NCBI RefSeq assembly: GCF_007431345.1
Contig: NZ_CP041730.1
Location: forward strand, 3,596,001-3,660,000
Reading direction: 5' to 3'
From: Chitinimonas arctica
GTDB lineage: Bacteria > Pseudomonadota > Gammaproteobacteria > Burkholderiales > Chitinimonadaceae
Length of the DNA stretch: 64,000 nt
Positions 58,481 through 64,000 of this stretch are shown piece by piece. The notes beneath the pieces are model-generated. The model worked only from the letters and a program-made list of their open reading frames with translations. It had not been told where the DNA came from and searched no databases. How positions within the stretch are numbered: position 1 is the stretch's first letter; the number at the start of each line of letters is the position of its first letter. A program made the translations under genes and the position numbers.

Positions 58481-59497
58481 TCATGCCCCGCGCCGACCGT
58501 GCAGCAGCCGTGCGGCGGCGGCCAGGTAGGCTGGATTGGCGGCGTGCGCGTCTTCCTGCCAGCAACTGTAAACCAGCTTGATCGTGTGATCGTCATCGGC
58601 ATCGACGGCCAGCGCCAGCAGCGTGGCCCAATCGGTCGGCGCGGCAGGCGGATCGTCGTCCGCCAGTGCGGGTGCGCCGACCGAGACATAGGCGGCGCAG
58701 TAGGCGGCCCAAAGCGCTTCGCTCTGTATCCGGACCGTTGCCGCCGGCAGTCGGGCCATGACCAGCCTCGCCGCATGTACGCCCGTTACCATATGCAACA
58801 CCGTGAAATTGCTGGTTTGCCAATACAGGGCAATGGCCGCATGCGCCAGTTGCGCCAACAGATCCCCGCTTTGCGGAGGCCGGGGGAGGCTGGCGAGAAA
58901 GAGTGGATCGGCGGCCACCCCGCGCAAGCGCGCGGTAATGGCCTGCCCTGGCCAGGTCTTGCCGGCAAACTGCCGGGAAAGGGTGTGCAGGCCGGCCGCG
59001 ACCGATTCGGCCGGCCTGCTTGCTGCGTCGCCAAGCGGAATCAGCAACTGATTGGCGACATAAGCGGCCAGGCCGGCGGCAACTTCACCGCCGTGATCCG
59101 CCTCCAGGCCATAGGCCAGCCGGATCAGTGCATGGAAAGCGCCGGTGGCAGGGGCTGGCGCGGCCTGGGCAAGTACCGTGGCGACTACGGCGGCGACGCC
59201 CTCTGCTGCTATCCAATCGGTAAATAGCAGGCGCAGCGAGCCGAAAGCTTCGCTGTCGCCTGCCCGCGCCTGCCATTCTTGCCGTTTAAGCGAGCCGGGG
59301 TGCGGGTCGCGGGCGATCGCATAGCGCGTGGTCCAATACGCAAAAAAAGCCTGCAGGCGTGCCGGTCCCGCGCCCATTTTGGCCAGTGCGACCAAGGCCA
59401 TGGGACAGTGGTTGGTGGTGCCGCGCGCCTGCAAGGCAAAGTGGGCGTTTTGATCCAGCAAGCCCTGCAGGCTGCTTGCTACCGTAGTCGTTGTCAT
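58481..59497 (-). CDS. Questin-oxidase-like protein (DUF4243)
   Basis: A 338-residue all-helical protein. TTNHCPMALVALAKMGAG with ARLQAFFAYWTTRYAIA is the N-terminal hallmark of the questin oxidase-like family (PF14027), which in fungi opens anthraquinone rings without obvious cofactor. FTVLHMVTGVHAARLVM and TIKLVYSCWQEDAHAANPAY carry further conserved His residues. Its promoter carries a SoxR-type box and soxR is divergent, so it probably answers redox-cycling quinones or phenazines. Substrate unknown. Confidence 0.82.
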   Translation of the reverse strand: MTTTTVASSLQGLLDQNAHFALQARGTTNHCPMALVALAKMGAGPARLQAFFAYWTTRYAIARDPHPGSLKRQEWQARAGDSEAFGSLRLLFTDWIAAEGVAAVVATVLAQAAPAPATGAFHALIRLAYGLEADHGGEVAAGLAAYVANQLLIPLGDAASRPAESVAAGLHTLSRQFAGKTWPGQAITARLRGVAADPLFLASLPRPPQSGDLLAQLAHAAIALYWQTSNFTVLHMVTGVHAARLVMARLPAATVRIQSEALWAAYCAAYVSVGAPALADDDPPAAPTDWATLLALAVDADDDHTIKLVYSCWQEDAHAANPAYLAAAARLLHGRRGA

Positions 59498-59529
59498 GCC
59501 GATGCCTCGTTTTCCAGGGGGTGCGGCAC

Positions 59530-59560
59530 AGTATGAAAGTTCAAGTACACTTGAAGTCCA
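59530..59560 (-). promoter_or_regulatory. SoxR-type promoter with 19-bp spacer
   Basis: For the questin-oxidase-like gene: -35 TGGACT (59555-59560) and -10 CATACT (59530-59535) separated by 19 bp, the overlong spacer needed for MerR-family activation. The palindrome TTCAAGTACACTTGAA (59540-59555) fills the spacer and matches the SoxR box pattern CTCAAGTT.ACTTGAG. Confidence 0.85.
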
Positions 59561-59580
59561 GTACGAATAGCGGAGGTACG

Positions 59581-60027
59581 ATGGAATCCTTGCTATCTAT
59601 CGGCTTGTTGGCCAAACGGTCCGGCGTCGCGGCCAGCGCCTTGCGCTTCTACGAGGAGCAGGGCCTGATCAAAAGTATCCGCGGGACAGGAGGGCGGCGG
59701 CATTTCGCCAGGGAGATCCTGCGGCGGGTGGCCTTTATCCGCATGGCCCAAAGCGTGGGACTCAGCCTCGACCAGATCCGTGCAGCCCTGGCCGGCCTTC
59801 CGGACCAGCGTACCCCTACCCAGGCCGACTGGACACGGCTGTCCTCGTCCTGGCGGCCGCTGTTGCAGGCGCGTATCGATTCATTGATCGCCCTGCGGGA
59901 GCAGCTCGATAGCTGCATCGGCTGCGGCTGCCTATCCCTGAAGACGTGCAAGTTGTACAACCCGGACGACTGCGCCGGACGATTGGGCAACGGTCCCCGC
60001 TATCTGCTGGGCGACCGGCCGGCGTGA
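59581..60027 (+). CDS. soxR: Redox-sensitive transcriptional activator SoxR
   Basis: A 148-residue MerR-family regulator: HTH (SIGLLAKRSGVAASALRFYE), helix QSVGLSLDQIRAALAGL, and the [2Fe-2S] ligands CIGCGCLSLKTC (C-x2-C-x-C-x5-C). Oxidation of the cluster by superoxide or redox-cycling compounds twists the operator DNA and turns on the target. ATG 59581 follows a GGAGGT ribosome site. No soxS is adjacent, as is usual outside enterics. Confidence 0.95.
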   Translation: MESLLSIGLLAKRSGVAASALRFYEEQGLIKSIRGTGGRRHFAREILRRVAFIRMAQSVGLSLDQIRAALAGLPDQRTPTQADWTRLSSSWRPLLQARIDSLIALREQLDSCIGCGCLSLKTCKLYNPDDCAGRLGNGPRYLLGDRPA

Positions 60028-60277
60028 AGCTTGGCCCTGTTCGTGGGGACTGCAATAAAATCAAAAATTTCGTCTATTTTTCGGAAGGCGAGTGGATGGG
60101 TGCGGAAAAGATTTGAAATAAAGAGGGCTCCTGTTTGTCGCTAATAAATAATCCAGGTCTAGTCTTTGTTTCGGCGGGCTGAGACGGTGGGCAGGCTTTT
60201 AAAAAAATGCCTGCATTTTGGCAATGGGGTGGTTGATTTGATATGCATTTCCATTTTTTAATGAAAGTAAAATTATT

Positions 60278-61195
60278 ATGATAGAGCGGCAGGAACGAAA
60301 CAGGCGCAGCGTACACTTTGAACCGAACCAATCAGAGCAGGTTCAGGATACACAGCAGACAACGAATCCACGGCAAGGGTCGAATCCTTTATTTCCAGTA
60401 CCGCTGGTTTTTTCCTTGCCGGAGCCTCAGCCCGTGCCTATTCCGGCGAAAGACCCCGATACGGGCGCATCGCTGCCGCATAGGCCACCCATACGTCGAA
60501 AATCATGGGCGCGTCTTAAAACCCCCCCGCCACCCGCTGAGGAACGCACCTCGAAAATCGAGAATGAGAGTGTGCCATTTTCATTTGCGGTGCCGATGGA
60601 TAACGCGTTCGAGGGCGGTGAATTGGACGGCGATCCATTGAGCGGACGCTCTCGCAGTGAGGACGACGAAGCGCCCTTTGTCCGCAAGGATGCGGAAGAG
60701 CGAGTATCTACCACCCCAATTCCTTACCCTGGCTCCAACCCACCACGAGCGGATGACCGAGCGACTGCGCCATTCCATGAGTCATATCAATTGGAATCTC
60801 GCGTCTTCGACTATGGCACACGTGCGAAAGCGGCAGCAAGCGACGGCCGAGTCGCCTTGCATAGGCAGGGTTTTATCAAGTCCGCATTAGCCCTTTCAGC
60901 GGTTGCGGCGGGAACCGCGGCCGAGGCGGTTATTACCGGGCTTGAATTGGAATTCAATAATTTATCGATCCCCATGAAAGCCGTGACGACGGGCGCACTG
61001 GCCGCGCTCGCACTCGCGACGGTACTTTGCGCACACCGAACTTATGCTGATTTTAAAAAATGGAAAAGATGCAAACCTGTCTTTTGGAATGAAAGTAATT
61101 TCGTTACTCAACCGGCGAGTACATACGCTTCGCTCGAAAGTTCGTACTTATGGAGCGGTGGAATCAACAGCGGAGCGTCGACCGGGAACAGCTAG
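60278..61195 (+). CDS. Orphan protein with disordered N-terminus and two C-terminal hydrophobic segments
   Basis: A 305-residue protein of unknown family. Residues 1-170 are polar, proline/serine-rich and likely disordered; residues about 203-255 hold two hydrophobic helices (FIKSALALSAVAAGTAAEAV, MKAVTTGALAALALATVLC); a short basic tail follows. No signal peptide is visible. Base composition is lower in GC than its neighbours and the upstream 250 bases are AT-rich, suggesting transfer. The layout resembles secreted type III-type membrane-inserting effectors, but no secretion genes are in view. The ribosome site is weak. Confidence 0.55.
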   Translation: MIERQERNRRSVHFEPNQSEQVQDTQQTTNPRQGSNPLFPVPLVFSLPEPQPVPIPAKDPDTGASLPHRPPIRRKSWARLKTPPPPAEERTSKIENESVPFSFAVPMDNAFEGGELDGDPLSGRSRSEDDEAPFVRKDAEERVSTTPIPYPGSNPPRADDRATAPFHESYQLESRVFDYGTRAKAAASDGRVALHRQGFIKSALALSAVAAGTAAEAVITGLELEFNNLSIPMKAVTTGALAALALATVLCAHRTYADFKKWKRCKPVFWNESNFVTQPASTYASLESSYLWSGGINSGASTGNS

Positions 61196-61332
61196 TCGGT
61201 GCAAGCCGCAAGCCGCGTCAAGACGGGCTGCACGGCTGTTGCAAGCACGCCGCCTGCCGACCGGATTTGCGGCGATGCAACAATCGATCAAACGATTGTT
61301 TGAAATCGAAAAGGCTGTGATACATTGTTCTC

Positions 61333-61449
61333 CGTAGTCGCACCGCAGCTCGCTACGAGTTCCGGTGCGAGGCCGCCGGGCTTGCCCGGCCGGTTTGCCT
61401 ACGCTTGGGTATTCAGAGCGCGTCGGTCAACCCCGGCGCGCTTTTTTTT
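61333..61449 (+). ncRNA. Candidate structured small RNA upstream of xseB
   Basis: The 330-base gap 61196-61525 has no credible gene. An 8-bp inverted repeat AACAATCG-N6-CGATTGTT (61279-61300) abuts -35 TTGAAA (61300-61305), followed by an extended -10 TGATACATT (61318-61326). The expected transcript folds: CGTAG (61334-61338) with CTACG (61399-61403) closes a junction holding TCGCACCG/CGGTGCGA (with inner AGCTCG/CGAGTT) and CCGGGC-TT-GCCCGG, followed by a terminator. I match it to no known RNA family. Confidence 0.6.
61417..61449 (+). terminator. Rho-independent terminator of the candidate small RNA
   Basis: AGCGCG (61417-61422) pairs with CGCGCT (61437-61442), then eight T. No protein gene on this strand ends nearby. 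Confidence 0.8.
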
Positions 61450-61525
61450 CTTTGTGCAAGACAGATACCCGCGCGGCCAACAGGGTAAAATCGCGCGGTT
61501 CAACTAGCCCAACCGAATACCGCCG

Positions 61526-61756
61526 ATGGCAAAAACCACCAAGCCCGCCAGCTTTGAAACGGCCATGACCGAGTTGGAAGCCCTGATCGCCGAGATGGAA
61601 GGCGGCGATGCGGCGCTGGAGGCGACCTTGCTCGCCTACAAGCGCGGGTCGGAACTGATCCGCTTTTGCCAGGAACAGCTGGCCTCGGCCGAGCAGCAGA
61701 TCAAGATACTCGACGGCGACAGCCTCAAGCCGTTCGAGGCGGAGGAAGCGGAATGA
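61526..61756 (+). CDS. xseB: Exodeoxyribonuclease VII small subunit
   Basis: A 76-residue XseB: SFETAMTELEALIAEMEGGD, LEATLLAYKRGSELIRFCQE. It joins XseA to form the single-strand nuclease ExoVII. A TAAAAT -10-like box lies about 35 bases upstream. The stop overlaps ispA (ATGA), the classical xseB-ispA-dxs order. Confidence 0.95.
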   Translation: MAKTTKPASFETAMTELEALIAEMEGGDAALEATLLAYKRGSELIRFCQEQLASAEQQIKILDGDSLKPFEAEEAE

Positions 61757-62649
61757 AGCGACACGATTTTCAAACCTGGTCTTTCGCCATCCAGCAACAA
61801 ATGGAGTTGGCGCTGAGCGGCATCCTGCCGCCGGCGTCGCAACTGCCGCAACGCCTGCACGAAGCGATGCGCTATGCCGTGCTGGGCGGTGGAAAGCGGG
61901 TAAGGCCGCTGCTGGTTTTTGCCGGCGGCGAGTTGGTAAATGCCTCGGCCGAGCGCTTGCAATATGCCGCCGCCGCCGTGGAAATGATCCATGCCTATTC
62001 CCTGGTGCATGACGACATGCCTTGCATGGATGATGACGTGCTGCGGCGCGGCAAGCCTACCGTGCATGTGGAGTTCGACCAGGCGACGGCGCTGCTGGCC
62101 GGCGACGCGCTGCAGACGGCCGCTTTCGAGGTCCTGGCCGCCCATCCCTTGTGCGCGGAACCGAGCGATCAGCTGAAAATGCTGAAGCTGCTGGCCACCG
62201 CTTCCGGCGCCGGCGGCATGGCGGGTGGGCAGGCGATCGACCTGGCTTCGGTAGGGCAGCCCTTGAGCCTGCCGGAGCTGGAGCATATGCATATCCTGAA
62301 GACGGGTGCGCTGATCCGCGCCGCCGTGCTGCTGGGCAGCTACTGCGGCGATGCCATGGCGGCCGAGGAACGCGAGCGCCTGGACCGTTTCGCCAAGCTG
62401 ATGGGTCTTGCTTTCCAGGTAGTGGACGATATCCTCGATGTGGAAGCGGATACGGCTACCCTGGGCAAGACCGCCGGCAAGGACGCCGCGCACGACAAGC
62501 CCACTTATGTTTCCTTGCTGGGCCTGCGCCAGGCCAAGGAGCGCGCTGCCGAGCTGGAAGCCGATGCCATGGCCTGCCTGGCCGGCTTTGGCGAGCGCGC
62601 CGAACGCTTGCGCGAGTTGGCGCACTTTATCGTCCATCGTGCCTTTTGA
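61753..62649 (+). CDS. ispA: Farnesyl diphosphate synthase (geranyltranstransferase)
   Basis: A 298-residue trans-prenyltransferase: first Asp-rich motif VHDDMPCMDDDVLRRGKPT, second FQVVDDILDVEADT, substrate Lys/Arg in GGGKRVRPLL. It makes C15 farnesyl diphosphate from IPP and DMAPP. ATG 61753 is coupled to xseB; dxs follows after 69 bases. Confidence 0.96.
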   Translation: MKRHDFQTWSFAIQQQMELALSGILPPASQLPQRLHEAMRYAVLGGGKRVRPLLVFAGGELVNASAERLQYAAAAVEMIHAYSLVHDDMPCMDDDVLRRGKPTVHVEFDQATALLAGDALQTAAFEVLAAHPLCAEPSDQLKMLKLLATASGAGGMAGGQAIDLASVGQPLSLPELEHMHILKTGALIRAAVLLGSYCGDAMAAEERERLDRFAKLMGLAFQVVDDILDVEADTATLGKTAGKDAAHDKPTYVSLLGLRQAKERAAELEADAMACLAGFGERAERLRELAHFIVHRAF

Positions 62650-62718
62650 TCGAATTTCGACCGATGCAAGCCGGCCGCACGCGTTCCGTGCGATCCGGCC
62701 TCAAACGTAGATTGCCCC

Positions 62719-64000
62719 ATGCCTTTTCCGCTTCTCGATACCGTTCATCTGCCGGCTGATCTACGCCGCCTCAATGAAAACCAGCTCAAGCCCCTGGCTC
62801 AGGAGCTGCGGGCTTTTCTGCTCGAATCCGTCAGCCAGAGCGGCGGCCATTTCGCCTCCAATCTGGGTGCGGTCGAGCTGACCATTGCCCTGCACTATGT
62901 GTTCGATACGCCCAATGACCGGCTGGTCTGGGATGTGGGCCACCAGAGCTATCCGCACAAGATCCTGACCGGACGGCGTGCGCAAATGCATACCATGCGT
63001 AAATATGGTGGTTTGGCTGGCTTCCCAAAGCGCGAGGAGAGCGAATACGATACCTTCGCCGTCGGTCATAGTTCGACCAGCATAGGCGCAGCGGCAGGCA
63101 TGGCCGAGGCCAGCAAGCTGCTGGGCCAGCAACGCAAATGCGTGGCCATCATCGGCGACGGTGCCATGACGGCGGGTATGGCATTCGAGGCGCTCAACAA
63201 TGCGGGCAACAAGGAAACCGACCTATTGGTTGTCCTGAACGACAACGAGATGTCGATTTCGCCCAATGTCGGCGCCTTCAATTCTTATCTGGCCAGGTTG
63301 TTGTCCGGCAAGTTCTACCAGGGCTTCCGCAACACCGGCTCCAGGGTGCTGGAAAACGTGCCGCCGCTGCACGAGCTGATCCGTCGCGGCGAAGAGCATA
63401 TGAAGGGCCTGATTTCGCCGTCCACCTTATTCGAGGAGTTCGGCTTTCACTACGTCGGTCCTATCGACGGCCATGACCTGGATACCCTGATCCCCACCTT
63501 GCAGAACCTGCGCAGCCTCAGCGGCCCGCAGTTTCTCCACGTGGTGACCAAGAAGGGGCAGGGCTACAAGCTGGCCGAGGGCGATCCGGTCAAGTACCAC
63601 GCCGTCACCCCGTTCACGCCGGCTGACGGCATGGCGTCCAAGGCAGCCAGCAAGCCCAGTTATACCCAGATCTTCGGCGATTGGTTGTGCGATATGGCGG
63701 CGCAGGATAGCCGCTTGATTGGCATTACCCCGGCCATGCGCGAGGGATCCGGCCTGGTGCGCTTCGAACAGTCTTTCCCCGACCGCTATTACGATGTGGG
63801 CATCGCGGAGCAGCATGCCGTCACCTTCGCGGCGGGTATGGCATGCGAGGGCCTCAAGCCGGTCGTGGCGATCTATTCGACCTTCCTGCAACGCGCCTAC
63901 GATCAGTTGATCCACGACGTGGCCTTGCAGAACCTGCCCGTGCTGTTCGCCATCGACCGTGCCGGCCTGGTAGGCGCGGACGGACCGACCCACGCCGGTA
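62719..64000 (+). CDS. dxs: 1-deoxy-D-xylulose-5-phosphate synthase, 5' part (runs off the window)
   Basis: The first 427 or so residues of DXS, the TPP enzyme that starts the non-mevalonate isoprenoid pathway. Start MPFPLLDTVHLPADLR; VWDVGHQSYPHKILTGRR; TPP/Mg site IIGDGAMTAGMAFEALNNAG; NDNEMSISPNVGA; FGFHYVGPIDGHD; second domain DVGIAEQHAVTFAAGMA with the catalytic Glu. The frame is open to the right edge. Downstream of ispA, it feeds it with precursors. Confidence 0.96.
   Translation, partial: MPFPLLDTVHLPADLRRLNENQLKPLAQELRAFLLESVSQSGGHFASNLGAVELTIALHYVFDTPNDRLVWDVGHQSYPHKILTGRRAQMHTMRKYGGLAGFPKREESEYDTFAVGHSSTSIGAAAGMAEASKLLGQQRKCVAIIGDGAMTAGMAFEALNNAGNKETDLLVVLNDNEMSISPNVGAFNSYLARLLSGKFYQGFRNTGSRVLENVPPLHELIRRGEEHMKGLISPSTLFEEFGFHYVGPIDGHDLDTLIPTLQNLRSLSGPQFLHVVTKKGQGYKLAEGDPVKYHAVTPFTPADGMASKAASKPSYTQIFGDWLCDMAAQDSRLIGITPAMREGSGLVRFEQSFPDRYYDVGIAEQHAVTFAAGMACEGLKPVVAIYSTFLQRAYDQLIHDVALQNLPVLFAIDRAGLVGADGPTHAG

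Noticed and set aside
62650..62718. Riboswitch ahead of dxs
   Set aside because: The 69-base gap is too short and shows no THI-box or other known element.
1..64000. CRISPR arrays, tRNA or rRNA genes, insertion sequences, prophage
   Set aside because: No spaced direct repeats, no cloverleaf or rRNA signature, and no transposase or phage gene was seen in any gap or frame.

Overview
The window looks like chromosome from a GC-rich betaproteobacterium. The supporting landmarks are a Neisseria/Bordetella-type general porin, the order argC - DUF6776 - bactofilin - erpA, the pairs rplM-rpsI and cyaY / lptM-lysA, Coq7-type ubiquinone hydroxylase, a phasin, and MscL with a C-terminal zinc-ribbon tail. 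A Neisseriales or Chitinimonas-like bacterium is my best guess; the genus is inference. No rRNA, tRNA, CRISPR array, insertion sequence or prophage was seen.

Layout. 1-2.1 kb: end of a PKHD-type hydroxylase gene, then a divergent NmrA-like oxidoreductase / LysR pair. 2.2-5.5 kb: an accessory patch with an anchored hypothetical protein, a tiny secreted cysteine-rich, proline-tailed peptide, and a BNR-repeat lipoprotein whose frame is broken. 5.7-22.4 kb: a 19-gene, one-direction, mostly overlapping operon for an aryl polyene (APE/xanthomonadin/flexirubin-like) pigment lipid. It holds a KS-like chain-length factor, two full ketosynthases, KR, two dehydratases (one fused to an AMP ligase), two ACPs, thioesterase, ammonia-lyase, glycosyltransferase, two acyltransferases, a halogenase-like flavoprotein, and a LolA/MMPL/DUF3261 export set. 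In the likely scheme the lyase and ligase make and load an aromatic starter, the KS/KR/DH set extends it to a polyene, the acyltransferases and glycosyltransferase build the lipid, and the export set carries it to the outer membrane.

22.5-37.4 kb: mostly housekeeping genes: polysaccharide deacetylase, S51 peptidase, mscL, porin, cyaY, lptM-lysA, an Orn/Lys/Arg decarboxylase, GST, a haem-type ABC ATPase, phasin, lpxH, ppiB/ppiA, coq7, MFS, and an OsmC gene with a broken frame. 37.4-46.4 kb: a candidate small RNA, rplM-rpsI, argC, bactofilin, erpA, an acyl-CoA type SDR under a LiuR-like palindrome, a PhnD-like binding protein, and envZ/ompR. 46.5-55.5 kb: a full chemosensory operon (cheY-like, STAS, cheA, mcp, cheW, cheR, cheD, cheB, EAL response regulator). 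55.5-60 kb: an SgrR-like regulator divergent from an MFS pump, and a questin-oxidase-like gene divergent from soxR with a textbook SoxR-type promoter between them. 60.3-64 kb: an orphan lower-GC gene, a strong candidate structured RNA, then xseB-ispA-dxs (dxs runs off the window).

A cross-cutting observation: four otherwise intact genes each lack exactly one base in a short G/C run. This points to homopolymer under-calling in the assembly more than to gene decay.
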